Assembly: GCA_003444085.1 (NCBI GenBank)
Contig: DLVL01000031.1
Coordinates: 39,426-80,697 of the forward strand
Length of the DNA: 41,272 bases
Direction of reading: 5' to 3'
Source: Kosmotogaceae bacterium
GTDB lineage: Bacteria > Thermotogota > Thermotogae > Petrotogales > Kosmotogaceae
This document shows positions 24,226 to 33,714 of this stretch, in pieces. Position 1 is the first letter of the stretch, and every line of letters starts with the position of its first letter. The translations under genes were made by a program, and so were the position numbers. The notes beneath the pieces were generated by a model. The model saw nothing but the letters and a program-made list of their open reading frames with translations, was not told where the DNA came from and searched no databases.

Positions 24226-24226
24226 A

Positions 24227-25567
24227 ATGCTCAAAGGTAAAGTCGGTCTGGTGGGTTACGGAATCTCAAACAGGCAGCTTCTGAAAACGTCACTTGAAGC
24301 CGGAATTCATGATGACTTTTTCGTCTCTGATAACAGGGTAATGCCTGATGACTTTAGAAATCAGCTTCGAGAACACAACGTTGAATTTGAAGATGGCGGA
24401 CACACCTCCAGACTTCTTGATTGTGATATGTTTGTCGTGAGTCCTGGAGTATCCCCAGTTTCAGAAACGGGTAAGATGCTGTTATCCACAGAAAAGAGGA
24501 TTACCACAGAACTTGAAATATCACTGGATATCCTACATCAGTCAGGACGGAGACTGGCAATAGGCATCACAGGCACAAACGGAAAGTCTACCACTGTGAC
24601 TATGCTTGGCCACATAATGGCTTCCACAGGAATAAAGTCGTACACTGGCGGCAATCTTGGTAATCCTCTGATATCAGGTCTTGACGACGATACAAGGATT
24701 TTTGTTGTTGAGGTGAGCTCTTTTCAGCTCAAGTGGTTCAATTTTGAGTCCAGCTATTTTCATCTGTCTGCGATCACGAATATTGCACAAGATCATCTGG
24801 ATTTCCACGGTACCCTGGAGGATTATGTGAGTTCCAAACTCAGAATTACCCGCCTCACCGAAGGCTACTCCCTTATTCCCGAAGACATAAAAGACCTGTA
24901 TTCCCTGGCAATAGAACCAGTTAAGCAGAGGGTTCTGGGATTCTCCAAAGAAACCAGCTTTGCAGAAATCAGGGGAAAGCTCTTAAGGATACACAAACTT
25001 GAAATACCTGTCGACAACCGTTTTTTGCTTCACAATCATATCGCTCAGAACTATCTCGTTGCAGTGACACTGGCTCACCTTGCAGGTGTCTCGGTGGATG
25101 ATGCAACTGAAAAGATTGCTAATTACGCATTCCTGGAGCACAGAATGCAGAGCGCCGGTAGTGTGGAAGGCACTGTCTTCATCAATGATTCTAAGGCAAC
25201 AAACGCACACGCAGTTCTTGCAGCGCTTAGAAGCCTTCCGGCAGATAGGACAACTATTATACTCTCCGGTCGAGAGAAGAAGGAGTCATATGAAGAGCTG
25301 ATAGAGGAGCTTCGAAGAGTCAAATCAATCGTTGTTCTGGGTGAGGAAATGAAGGCCCTTCGAAAAGCGTTGAAATGTGCTGAACTGAACTACCTTGAAG
25401 CTCCTACGATGGAAGATGCGGTTCTTATGGCAATGAGATCGTCGACTCAAGGAGATTATGTATTGCTCAGTCCCGGTGGTTCGAGTTATGATCTGTATAG
25501 CAACTACGCAGAACGTGGGCAGCATTTTACCAGTGTCGTCCAGGGATTGGCCAGGAGACAGAAATGA
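24227..25567 (+). CDS. murD: UDP-N-acetylmuramoylalanine--D-glutamate ligase MurD
   Basis: MurD adds D-Glu to UDP-MurNAc-L-Ala. The 446-residue protein has an N-terminal nucleotide-binding segment VGLVGYGISNRQLL, SPGVSPVSE, P-loop TGTNGKST (115-122), EVSSFQLKWF, NIAQDHLDFH and a C-terminal LLSPGGSSYDLYSNYAERG. I start at ATG 24227, one base after the mraY stop with GGGGGTTG just upstream; an in-frame ATG at 24215 inside mraY is less likely. Its stop overlaps ftsW (ATGA). Confidence 0.95.
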   Translation: MLKGKVGLVGYGISNRQLLKTSLEAGIHDDFFVSDNRVMPDDFRNQLREHNVEFEDGGHTSRLLDCDMFVVSPGVSPVSETGKMLLSTEKRITTELEISLDILHQSGRRLAIGITGTNGKSTTVTMLGHIMASTGIKSYTGGNLGNPLISGLDDDTRIFVVEVSSFQLKWFNFESSYFHLSAITNIAQDHLDFHGTLEDYVSSKLRITRLTEGYSLIPEDIKDLYSLAIEPVKQRVLGFSKETSFAEIRGKLLRIHKLEIPVDNRFLLHNHIAQNYLVAVTLAHLAGVSVDDATEKIANYAFLEHRMQSAGSVEGTVFINDSKATNAHAVLAALRSLPADRTTIILSGREKKESYEELIEELRRVKSIVVLGEEMKALRKALKCAELNYLEAPTMEDAVLMAMRSSTQGDYVLLSPGGSSYDLYSNYAERGQHFTSVVQGLARRQK

Positions 25568-26670
25568 GAAGATCTTATTTCGCTCTGGCAATATACGCAA
25601 GTGTCTTTCTTGCTTTTGGATTTGTGTTCATCTATAGTGCTGGAATAAGTATGGAGGCAAGAAATCCGTATCTTTCAGCATCTGATTTTCTTTTCAAGCA
25701 ACTGGTAGCTTTCGCCCTTGGCCTTGCAGGGGCACTAGTGATCGTCTATTTTGGGGGATCGCGACACTTCAAATATGTTTTTTCCATATACTATCCCGCT
25801 ATCATCCTGCTACTCGGTGCCGTTTTCCTATTCCCTGAACGCGGAGGTTCCAGAAGATGGATCGATCTCGGCTTTTTCAATCTTCAGGTCTCCGAATTTG
25901 CGAAAATCGTACTGATTCTTCTGCTGGCAAAATACTTCGCAGACCTGAGAGAGAAGAAGCAGACAATAGTTAGAGCGGTCATCATTCCTTTCCTTCTTGC
26001 AATACCGCTTATAGGACTTGTCTTTATTCAGCCTGATCTATCGACAGCAGGTATCCTCTTAGTCCTGACCCTGATGATGATGCTCATTGGTGGCGTCAAA
26101 ATAAGCTATCTTGTTGCAGTCATCTCACTGATGGTTGTGCTTGTGGTGGTGGGATTCGTCTACGAGCTTATTGAGCCGTACCAACTCGAACGCATCACAG
26201 CGTTCTTTTCATCCTTCGGCGGAGAAGAACATGAACAGATTTCATACAGCCTGATGGCGCTCTCGTCAGGAGGACTCACAGGAACCGGATTGGGCCTGGG
26301 TGTTGTGAAATACTATATTCCCGTCAGCTACTCGGATTTCATATTCGCTGTGATTGGTGAGGAGCTGGGACTGATCGGCATAATAATCCTTCTCATCGCA
26401 TATATTGGTTTTGGTCGAGAATTGATTCTGGCAGGCATAAGAGGAGCGAAATCGGTCGAAGGGAAGCTTTTTATCTCAGGTTTCGCTTTATATGTACTCT
26501 TACAGGCGTCTGTGAATATCGCTGTTAACCTTGGGCTCTTCCCTCCTACTGGAGTCACATTGCCTTTCATCAGTTATGGAGGATCCTCTCTCTTATCACT
26601 GATGATAGGTTTTGGGCTGGTGTTCAGCATCCTTTCAGACAAGGAAGAAGAGAGTGCCGAAGTCGCTTAG
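25564..26670 (+). CDS. ftsW: SEDS family peptidoglycan glycosyltransferase FtsW
   Basis: This is the septal glycan polymerase of the SEDS family. The 368-residue protein has about ten membrane segments, the ISMEARNPYLSASDFLFKQL start region, FIQPDLSTAGILL, and the conserved end NLGLFPPTGVTLPFISYGGSS. RodA cannot be excluded by sequence alone, but the position between murD and murG is that of ftsW. The ATG overlaps the murD stop. Confidence 0.93.
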   Translation: MRRSYFALAIYASVFLAFGFVFIYSAGISMEARNPYLSASDFLFKQLVAFALGLAGALVIVYFGGSRHFKYVFSIYYPAIILLLGAVFLFPERGGSRRWIDLGFFNLQVSEFAKIVLILLLAKYFADLREKKQTIVRAVIIPFLLAIPLIGLVFIQPDLSTAGILLVLTLMMMLIGGVKISYLVAVISLMVVLVVVGFVYELIEPYQLERITAFFSSFGGEEHEQISYSLMALSSGGLTGTGLGLGVVKYYIPVSYSDFIFAVIGEELGLIGIIILLIAYIGFGRELILAGIRGAKSVEGKLFISGFALYVLLQASVNIAVNLGLFPPTGVTLPFISYGGSSLLSLMIGFGLVFSILSDKEEESAEVA

Positions 26671-27724
26671 AGTTGCCGTTTGCGGCGGAGGAACTGCGGG
26701 ACACTACTATCCTGCCTTGAGTGTGATTAAAGAGATACAGAAGAGAACTGTCTGCGAGGTTGTCTACTTCACCTCTTCAGGAAGAATTGATGACAAGAGA
26801 GTTGAAATAGACCTTCCAGGTGTAAGAAGAGAACCACTGATGCTTCACGGCCTTCAAAGACCTCTTTTTCATCCCGGGAACGCAAAGGTTTTGCTGAAAC
26901 ACTTCTTTGATATTTCGCGTGTGAGAATTGTTCTGAAGGACTTCCAACCTGATTTCACTTTCTCTACAGGCGGGTACATTTCTTTCCCTGTAATAAGGGC
27001 TTCCAGATCCGAAAGCGTGCCAGTCTACATTCATGAACAGAATGCCCTGCCTGGACTAGCTAACAGAAAACTTGCCAGGTACGCTAGACTCTTCTTCGTA
27101 TCCTTTGAAGAAAGCAAAACACTTGTTCCAATCGAGCAGGAAAGAATCATACTGTCTGGTAATCCTGTCAGGCTCCCTTCTAAACAAAAGGAAGAATTGC
27201 TATCTGGGCTGCACTATAAGCAGGATTTGCCTTTCTTTGTAGTAATGGGGGGAAGCCTTGGTTCTGAAGCGATTAACACTCTTTGCGAAAAGCTTTACAT
27301 TATTGTACAAAAAGAAAGACCTGACTTCCAGTTTCTTCATGTAACAGGGGATCCCGTGGCGACCAGAAGACTTCGAAGCTTCTCGTTTGTCAGGTCATTC
27401 GATTATGTCGAAGATCTGCATAACTACATGTATTTCTCCGATTGCGTAATAGCCAGAGGAGGAGCCACGACGATCGCTGAGCTAATGCGATACAAAACTA
27501 GAGGAATAATCATTCCCTGGCCTCAGGCCACCGACAACCACCAGTATTTCAACGCTTTGTCACTTGCAAATGCAGGACTTGGTTGTGTTATACTCGAAAA
27601 TGCAGCGACAGAAGAGCACATCTTCAAAGAGCTTGTCAAGTGTACTGAGAAAGATCAGAGTTTCCCGGATACCGAAAGTGAACCAGCAGCAGTTATTGCA
27701 GAATATTTACTCCGGGGGGTATAA
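26654..27724 (+). CDS. murG: Undecaprenyldiphospho-muramoylpentapeptide beta-N-acetylglucosaminyltransferase MurG
   Basis: MurG adds GlcNAc to lipid I to give lipid II at the inner membrane face. The 356-residue GT-B protein has GGGTAGH (11-17; usually GGGTGGH), STGGYISFPVI, IHEQNALPGLANR, MGGSLGSEAIN and the UDP-GlcNAc-binding ARGGATTIAEL with PWPQATDNHQYFNA. The start is GTG 26654, 8 bases after AAGGA, overlapping the ftsW end by 17 bp; an upstream ATG at 26612 has no support. Confidence 0.95.
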   Translation: MPKSLRVAVCGGGTAGHYYPALSVIKEIQKRTVCEVVYFTSSGRIDDKRVEIDLPGVRREPLMLHGLQRPLFHPGNAKVLLKHFFDISRVRIVLKDFQPDFTFSTGGYISFPVIRASRSESVPVYIHEQNALPGLANRKLARYARLFFVSFEESKTLVPIEQERIILSGNPVRLPSKQKEELLSGLHYKQDLPFFVVMGGSLGSEAINTLCEKLYIIVQKERPDFQFLHVTGDPVATRRLRSFSFVRSFDYVEDLHNYMYFSDCVIARGGATTIAELMRYKTRGIIIPWPQATDNHQYFNALSLANAGLGCVILENAATEEHIFKELVKCTEKDQSFPDTESEPAAVIAEYLLRGV

Positions 27725-27725
27725 G

Positions 27726-29072
27726 GTGAGATACCATTTTGTTGGCATCGGCGGTATTGGAATGAGTTCACTGGCGATGCACTTAAGGGCTGAGGGACAC
27801 GAAGTTTACGGTTCAAACAACGAATTAAACGAGCGTTCGAATTTCCTTCGAAGCAAGGGTTTTTGTGTCTACATTGGTCATTCTTCCTCCAATTGGGACA
27901 ATCCAGATATCCTTGTTCGGACAACTGCTGTGAAAGAGGATAACCCAGAAGTTCAGAAGGCTGTGAAATGTGGTGTGCCTGTAGTATACAGAATGGAAGC
28001 ATTGAAGCGCATCACCATGCAACATGATTCAATATGTGTTACCGGGACCGACGGAAAGACCACGACAACGGCAATGCTCTCGAAAATCCTTATCGATGCT
28101 GGTCGTGATCCATCAGTTCTCCTGGGTGGGATCAATACCTCACTTGAATTCGGGAACTACCGAAGAGGATCCGGACCACTGCTCACCGAACTTGATGAGA
28201 GTGATGGTTTCTTTGCCTCTGTTAAGTGCAACCATGCTGTTATCACAAACGTGAGAAATGACCATCTCGAACACTACAGTAACAAGTCTGAAAGTCTCAG
28301 AGACCACTTCTGGCACTTCGGCAATAACGTGAGCGGTCTGCTTGTGTATAACTCCGACGATCCTGTCCTTTCATCCATCTTCAATGGATCATGTATATCG
28401 TTTGGTCGTGAAAGCGGGCTTTACAAGATTACAGGCAGACGTCACAGTGCTGCTGTCCAGGAGTTCGAAGTTCTTTATAAGAATCACTCTTTGGGAAACT
28501 ATGTTCTCAGAACTCCCGGTGAGTTCAATGCGTACAACGCTCTTGCTGCGATAGCAACTTCTGTCGAACTCGGCATTGATCCAGATAGTGTAAGGGAATC
28601 TCTGCTCCAGTTTTCACCGGTGGACAGACGTTTCTCATTCAGGGGAAAGAACGATTTGAGAAATCTTGATTTGATTGATGATTATGCTCACACTCCTGAT
28701 GAAATCGCCTATACTATTTCTGGGGCAAGGGAGTTTTTTCCTGACAAGAAGATCGTTGCTGTTTTCCAACCACACAGATACTCAAGACTTGTTCGTGAAA
28801 ATGGCAAGTTTGCCGCCTCCCTCAGAGGGGCAGACGCAGTATGCGTCTACAAGCTCTATGAGGCTTACGAAAACGAACCCCACGAAATTGATGAAAGAGA
28901 AGTGGTTGACGGGTTGAACCGTTACGGAACCCCGGTTGTTCACGCAAGCAACTATAGTGATATTCTTAGCTGGCTTGAAGATCTTAGAGACGCCGTGGTT
29001 ATCTTCATGGGAGCTGGTGACATAACTGAAGCCTCAAAGCTCAGTGCAATGAAGTTTTGCACGATGACATGA
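27726..29072 (+). CDS. murC: UDP-N-acetylmuramate--L-alanine ligase MurC
   Basis: MurC adds L-Ala to UDP-MurNAc, the first peptide step. The 448-residue protein has the N-terminal FVGIGGIGMSSLA, P-loop TGTDGKTTT (106-114; many bacteria have THGKTTT), NVRNDHLEHY, DDYAHTPDEI and FQPHRYSRL. The GTG start at 27726 follows the murG stop by one base and has GGGGGG (27714-27719) upstream. It is the last gene of the block; a terminator follows at 29106-29128. murB, ddl, ftsQ, ftsA and ftsZ are not in the window. Confidence 0.96.
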   Translation: MRYHFVGIGGIGMSSLAMHLRAEGHEVYGSNNELNERSNFLRSKGFCVYIGHSSSNWDNPDILVRTTAVKEDNPEVQKAVKCGVPVVYRMEALKRITMQHDSICVTGTDGKTTTTAMLSKILIDAGRDPSVLLGGINTSLEFGNYRRGSGPLLTELDESDGFFASVKCNHAVITNVRNDHLEHYSNKSESLRDHFWHFGNNVSGLLVYNSDDPVLSSIFNGSCISFGRESGLYKITGRRHSAAVQEFEVLYKNHSLGNYVLRTPGEFNAYNALAAIATSVELGIDPDSVRESLLQFSPVDRRFSFRGKNDLRNLDLIDDYAHTPDEIAYTISGAREFFPDKKIVAVFQPHRYSRLVRENGKFAASLRGADAVCVYKLYEAYENEPHEIDEREVVDGLNRYGTPVVHASNYSDILSWLEDLRDAVVIFMGAGDITEASKLSAMKFCTMT

Positions 29073-29087
29073 GACTTCTTTAGTTTT

Positions 29088-30887
29088 CTATTTTTGCAAA
29101 TGAGTACCGGCTGAGCAGCCGGTTTTTTCATGCTTCACTTCAGGGAGACTCGTAACTCCACATTGTGAACAGCGCGACCATCTGCAATCTTCGGTAGTTT
29201 CTCCTCTAAGGGCCTTGTGGTATTCTCTGACAAGGAAATCCCTGGATACCCCCATTTCTATGTGATCCCAGGGCAGTTCCTCTTCGACAGAGCGGGAACG
29301 CATGTATTCAAGAGGGGAGACACCGGTTTCTGCGAACGCCTCTTCCCATTTTCCGTAGTCGAATTCTTCATGCCACTCATCAAATACTGCCCCGCTCCCG
29401 AAAGCCCTGAGTACCACTTCTCCCAGCCTGTTATCTCCCCTGCTCAGTACTCCTTCGAGCAGACTCTTTCTGGGATCATGTACCTGGAGAAAACCATATC
29501 TGCGTATGTCGTAGAGCTTCTTTGCTTTCTCTTCAGCTTCATCCACAGAAACCTGCCTGCAGAACTGAAACGGAGTATGTGGCTTGGGAACAAATATCGC
29601 CACCGAAACTGACAGTTGCTTTATTCCCATGTGCCTGACCGTTCTCGCTAACCGCACAATTTCTCTCAAATCATAGTCTGTTTCTGTGGGCAGTCCGATC
29701 ATAAAGTAAAGCTTCACCCTTCTCCATCCATTTTGCTTTGCTGATTCCACGGTTCTCATAAGATCGTTCTCATCGACATTCTTGTTAATCACTCGCCTCA
29801 ATCTCTCACTCCCAGCTTCGGGAGCAAATGTTAGGCCGGTCTTACGTATAGATGAGATCCTTGACGCCAGATCAACCCCAAAAGCATCTATTCTGCTTGA
29901 TGGAAGTGAAAAGGCCACCTGCTCATCTTTCATTGCAGGCAGAAGCTCCCTGGTGAGCTCGTCGATATGACTGTAGTCAGTGGAACTCAGCGAAAGCAGC
30001 GACATTTCTTCAAAGCCTGTGGTAGCTATTAGCTGTGTTGCGCCATTTGAAGCTTCTTCCAGACCGAGTTCACGAACAGGTCTGTAAATCATGCCTGCCT
30101 GGCAGAAGCGACATCCTCTCGTGCAACCTCTCATGACCTCAATTACGGCACGGTTGTGAACGATGTTCGTGAACGGTACAATCGAAGATGCCTGTGAAAA
30201 AGACTCATCAAGTGTAGCTGCAACTGCTCTGGTTACCTTCTTTTTACCCAGGCTAGGTACGTAGACCCCTCTTACGGCTGAAATCTCCTTCAGCAGCGTT
30301 TCTCTTCCGGTTCTGCGCGATGAACGCTTTGCGGACCTTATTATCCTGGCGATCTCCTGGATCGCAGTTTCTCCTTCGCCAATGACAAGGGCATCAAAGA
30401 ATCTTGACATTGGTTCTGGATTAGCTGTGCACGGACCGCCCCCAATTACCAGTGGGTCATTATCCTTCCTCTGATCCTGAAGAAGCGGAGTCTTAGAGAG
30501 TTCTATAAGGGCAAGGGCGCTCGTGTAGCTGAGTTCATACTGCAGTGTTATTCCAATGACGTCGAAATCAGATGCAGGCGAGAAGCTCTCCACTGAGTAC
30601 AGGGGAACACCCTTGTTGTTCATCTCAAGAATCATGTCTTTCCACGGAAGGTAAGTACGTTCAGCCTTTGCCCATCCAATAGAGTTTATCGCTGAATACA
30701 TGACTTTAAGCCCGAGGTGTGACATTCCGACCTCATATATATCAGGAAAGGCCAGAAGAAAACTGACAAGATCTTCCCCTTTCTTATGAACAGCGTTCAG
30801 CTCGTGACCAATGTATCTGGAAGGCTTTGCGACTCTGTTTAGAACTCCTGAGTGCACAAGCCACTTTCTTATTTCTGCACTCTTCAC
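29088..30887 (-). CDS. TIGR03960-type B12-binding-like radical SAM protein
   Basis: The 599-residue protein starts with a B12-binding-like Rossmann region (YEVGMSHLGLKVMYSAIN, LVIGGGPCTANPEP) and then has a radical SAM domain with GCTRGCRFCQAG (Cys255, Cys259, Cys262) and FAPEAGSERLRRVINKN. The C-terminus has extra cysteines (CRWSRCSQCGV). The family is linked in many bacteria to DUF2344 (TIGR03936), as a fusion or neighbour; no such partner is here. The reaction is unknown to me. Its start overlaps the M42 peptidase stop by 4 bp, so the two are co-translated. The mur terminator is embedded in its last codons. Confidence 0.88.
   Translation of the reverse strand: MKSAEIRKWLVHSGVLNRVAKPSRYIGHELNAVHKKGEDLVSFLLAFPDIYEVGMSHLGLKVMYSAINSIGWAKAERTYLPWKDMILEMNNKGVPLYSVESFSPASDFDVIGITLQYELSYTSALALIELSKTPLLQDQRKDNDPLVIGGGPCTANPEPMSRFFDALVIGEGETAIQEIARIIRSAKRSSRRTGRETLLKEISAVRGVYVPSLGKKKVTRAVAATLDESFSQASSIVPFTNIVHNRAVIEVMRGCTRGCRFCQAGMIYRPVRELGLEEASNGATQLIATTGFEEMSLLSLSSTDYSHIDELTRELLPAMKDEQVAFSLPSSRIDAFGVDLASRISSIRKTGLTFAPEAGSERLRRVINKNVDENDLMRTVESAKQNGWRRVKLYFMIGLPTETDYDLREIVRLARTVRHMGIKQLSVSVAIFVPKPHTPFQFCRQVSVDEAEEKAKKLYDIRRYGFLQVHDPRKSLLEGVLSRGDNRLGEVVLRAFGSGAVFDEWHEEFDYGKWEEAFAETGVSPLEYMRSRSVEEELPWDHIEMGVSRDFLVREYHKALRGETTEDCRWSRCSQCGVTSLPEVKHEKTGCSAGTHLQK
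29106..29128 (+). terminator. Intrinsic terminator of the mur cluster
   Basis: ACCGGCT (29106-29112), loop GAGC, AGCCGGT (29117-29123) and a run of six T (29123-29128) form a textbook terminator 34 bases after murC. It lies inside the 3' coding end of the convergent radical SAM gene. Confidence 0.92.
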
Positions 30888-31891
30888 CTGACTATACCTT
30901 CAGGATCTCTGCATATCTCCTGCATGAGATTAAACAGATTGTCGTAGTCATCGACATGGAGGCATTCTGTCTCTGAATGCAGGTACTTCATCGCAAGTGC
31001 TAGAGGGACCATTCTGACACCTTTCTGCACGAATGGGATCCCGTCAGTACCACCTCCAGTGGCTCCATATTGAAGGGGGATCTTCTTCTGGTTTGCGAGC
31101 CTAATAACTCTCTGTGACAGTTCATAAGAAGCCAAAGACCTGCTGTCAGACATTCTGAGCACGGGACCTTGTCCCGGTTTTACAGACCCGGTAAGACGTG
31201 AGCAGCACCCGAAAGAATCAACAGGGAAGAAGGCATCGAGATCCTGACAGTTCGAGACTGCATGTGCCCCGTACAATCCTATCTCCTCCTGAACGGTCCA
31301 GGACAGAACGATCCTGCAGTTGGGCTTCTTTCTGGATAATACCTGTGCCAGATCAAGAAGAAGAGAGCAGCCGAATCGATCATCCAGAGCCCTCACTGCA
31401 ATATAATGCTCGCGTAAGATGGAAACCTGTTTTCTGAACACGGCATAATCCATGACTTTGATGCCCATGTCTTGTACCTCTTCGACAGATTGTGCCCCCA
31501 CATCGATTACTTGCATTTGCCCGTTTTCTGAACCACTTCCTCTCAAATGAGGTGGGACGACCCCAATAACGCCTTCTACGACTTCCCCCGAAGAAGTAAT
31601 AACATCCATATGCCTTCCTGGAAGTAATTCATCAAGAACGCCTCCGACTTTCCTGAAAGAGAGTGTTCCGTTCTCCTCAATCCCGGTAATGAGAAGTCCG
31701 ATTTCATCCATATGTGCAGCAAAGCCAATAGTGGTATCGCCTTCACCAATTATTACTGAAAGGTTCCCCAATCTGTCCTCGCTGTAATCCATTCCAGATG
31801 GAAGCATTTCACCAATCTTCTGCCTTACAAGTTCCTCTCGTCCGGAAATTCCGGGAACAAAGACAAGTTCTGTTAGTCTATCGAAGTCCAT
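30884..31891 (-). CDS. M42 family metallopeptidase (glutamyl aminopeptidase/endoglucanase M type)
   Basis: This is a cytoplasmic dodecameric (TET-type) aminopeptidase by family. The 335-residue protein has metal and catalytic motifs in order: FAAHMDEIG (His, Asp), ALDDRFGC (bridging Asp), QEEIGLYGA (catalytic Glu-Glu) and FFPVDSFG, and a GGGTDGIPF segment with the late metal-binding His in LHSETECLHVDD. GGAGGTGG lies upstream of ATG 31891. It is divergent from the methylmalonyl-CoA operon and heads a two-gene unit with the radical SAM gene. Confidence 0.92.
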   Translation of the reverse strand: MDFDRLTELVFVPGISGREELVRQKIGEMLPSGMDYSEDRLGNLSVIIGEGDTTIGFAAHMDEIGLLITGIEENGTLSFRKVGGVLDELLPGRHMDVITSSGEVVEGVIGVVPPHLRGSGSENGQMQVIDVGAQSVEEVQDMGIKVMDYAVFRKQVSILREHYIAVRALDDRFGCSLLLDLAQVLSRKKPNCRIVLSWTVQEEIGLYGAHAVSNCQDLDAFFPVDSFGCCSRLTGSVKPGQGPVLRMSDSRSLASYELSQRVIRLANQKKIPLQYGATGGGTDGIPFVQKGVRMVPLALAMKYLHSETECLHVDDYDNLFNLMQEICRDPEGIVR

Positions 31892-31909
31892 GAGACCACC
31901 TCCAGAGAG

Positions 31910-31915
31910 ATTATA
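31910..31915 (-). promoter_or_regulatory. -10 element of the M42 peptidase gene, inside an inverted repeat
   Basis: TATAAT on the minus strand (31915-31910) predicts a short leader. No good -35 is seen. It lies between CCAGAGA (31902-31908) and TCTCTGG (31929-31935), perfect 7-bp inverted arms. Confidence 0.4.
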
Positions 31916-31961
31916 ACTTACCTCTTTGTCTCTGGCTGACTCTATTTCCGAAAAGCCCTTG

Positions 31962-31990
31962 TTGACTACTGCGTCTTTTTGATTTAACTT
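31962..31990 (+). promoter_or_regulatory. Probable promoter of the methylmalonyl-CoA operon
   Basis: TTGACT (31962-31967, 5 of 6) is followed after 17 bp by a poor TAACTT (31985-31990). Start would be near 31997, with ribosome site GGGAGGGA at 32005-32012. Confidence 0.4.
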
Positions 31991-32017
31991 TGAAGCGTAG
32001 ACAAGGGAGGGATCTCA

Positions 32018-33700
32018 GTGTTCGATCAGAAGAAACTCCAGAAGATTCGTGAAGAACTCCATATTTGGTGCAAAGAACAGGTCAATAAGACTCTAGAGAA
32101 GCACCCGGAACGGCAACAGGCATTCAAAACTTCTTGCGGAGAAGAACTCGAAAGACTCTACACCCCTCTTTCAATTGAAGAGACAGACTATCTCGAAGAC
32201 CTGGGCTTCCCCGGAGATTATCCTTTCACCCGAGGCGTACAACCGACAATGTATCGTGGCAGACTCTGGACCATGAGACAATACGCGGGGTTCGGCACTG
32301 CCCAGGAATCTAACGAAAGATACAAGTACCTGCTAAAGCAGGGACAGACCGGTCTGTCAGTCGCCTTTGACCTACCGACGCAGATCGGCTATGATTCAGA
32401 TCATGAAATGTCGGATGGTGAAGTCGGGCGGGTTGGGGTTGCCATATCGTCTCTTGAAGATATGGAAGTCCTGTTTGAAGGTATCCCTTTGGAGAAAGTC
32501 AGTACATCCATGACCATAAACTCAACTGCAGCTGTACTTCTGGCAATGTACATTGCAGTGGCCGAAAAGCAGGGTGTGAGTCCAGACAAGCTTAAGGGTA
32601 CTATTCAAAACGATATTCTGAAGGAGTACATAGCAAGAGGAACTTACATTTTCCCACCACAACCCTCGATGAGAATCATTACGGACATCTTTGAATACTG
32701 CTCGAAAGAACTTCCATATTTCAACACCATCAGCGTCAGCGGCTACCATATCAGAGAGGCTGGGGCTGACGCAGTTCAGGAAGTTGCTTTCACGCTTGCT
32801 GACGGCATTGAATATGTAAAGGCAGCTATAGATGCCGGACTTGATCCAAATGTCTTTGGCAGGAGGATATCATTCTTCTTCAGCGCACACAACAACTTCT
32901 TTGAAGAGGTCGCCAAGTTCAGGGCTGCCAGACGTCTTTGGGCCAGAATTATGAAGCAGCGCTTCGGTGCTTCTGATAAGAGGGCCCTCACAATGCGTTT
33001 CCATACCCAGACGGCAGGATCAACTCTCACCGCTCAGCAACCTCAGAATAACATCGTGCGCGTTGCCTATCAGGCACTTGCAGCGGTCCTTGGCGGTACC
33101 CAATCTCTTCACACCAATTCATACGATGAAGCCCTTGGGCTACCTACTGAAGAATCTGTAAGGGTCGCATTGCGAACGCAGCAGATTATTGCACATGAGT
33201 CAGGAGCTCCGGATACCGTAGACCCTCTCGGTGGTTCGTACCTGGTGGAAAACCTCACAAACAGGATCGAACATCAGGCTGTATCGTACATTGACAAGAT
33301 CGACAAGATCGGCGGAATGATCAAAGCCATAGAAGAAGGCTTTGTGCAAAGGGAAATCCTGGACACTGCGTACAGAACACAGAAAGAGATCGAAGACAAC
33401 GGGAGGACAGTTGTTGGAGTGAACAAGTTCACTTCTGAGCATGCTGAAGTACCTGAAGATATCCTCAAACTCGATGAGTCAACTGAGAAGCGGCAACGCC
33501 AGAACCTTGAGCGGCTTCGGAAGAAGAGGAATAACAGCTCAGTTAGCAGAAGCATCGAAAGGATTTCTGAAGCGGCCAGGAGTGGTGAGTCCCTTATGCC
33601 ACCCATTATCGAAGCAGTGAAGAACTACGCAACCCTGGGAGAGATTACAGAAGCTCTCAAGGAAGTGTTCGGAGAGTATACAGAATCTGTAATAATTTAA
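32018..33700 (+). CDS. Methylmalonyl-CoA mutase, large (catalytic) subunit
   Basis: It interconverts succinyl-CoA and (R)-methylmalonyl-CoA with adenosylcobalamin. The 560-residue protein corresponds to the substrate-binding TIM barrel alone: FTRGVQPTMYRGRLWTMRQY, GFGTAQESNERY, FDLPTQIGYDSD, SVSGYHIREAGA and RFHTQTAGSTLTAQQPQNN. The cobalamin domain is missing and is supplied by the next gene, as in other split mutases. The GTG start at 32018 has GGGAGGGA 5 bases upstream. It heads a seven-gene operon with 4-bp overlaps or short gaps. Confidence 0.95.
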   Translation: MFDQKKLQKIREELHIWCKEQVNKTLEKHPERQQAFKTSCGEELERLYTPLSIEETDYLEDLGFPGDYPFTRGVQPTMYRGRLWTMRQYAGFGTAQESNERYKYLLKQGQTGLSVAFDLPTQIGYDSDHEMSDGEVGRVGVAISSLEDMEVLFEGIPLEKVSTSMTINSTAAVLLAMYIAVAEKQGVSPDKLKGTIQNDILKEYIARGTYIFPPQPSMRIITDIFEYCSKELPYFNTISVSGYHIREAGADAVQEVAFTLADGIEYVKAAIDAGLDPNVFGRRISFFFSAHNNFFEEVAKFRAARRLWARIMKQRFGASDKRALTMRFHTQTAGSTLTAQQPQNNIVRVAYQALAAVLGGTQSLHTNSYDEALGLPTEESVRVALRTQQIIAHESGAPDTVDPLGGSYLVENLTNRIEHQAVSYIDKIDKIGGMIKAIEEGFVQREILDTAYRTQKEIEDNGRTVVGVNKFTSEHAEVPEDILKLDESTEKRQRQNLERLRKKRNNSSVSRSIERISEAARSGESLMPPIIEAVKNYATLGEITEALKEVFGEYTESVII

Positions 33701-33714
33701 CCGAGGTGAAAAGT

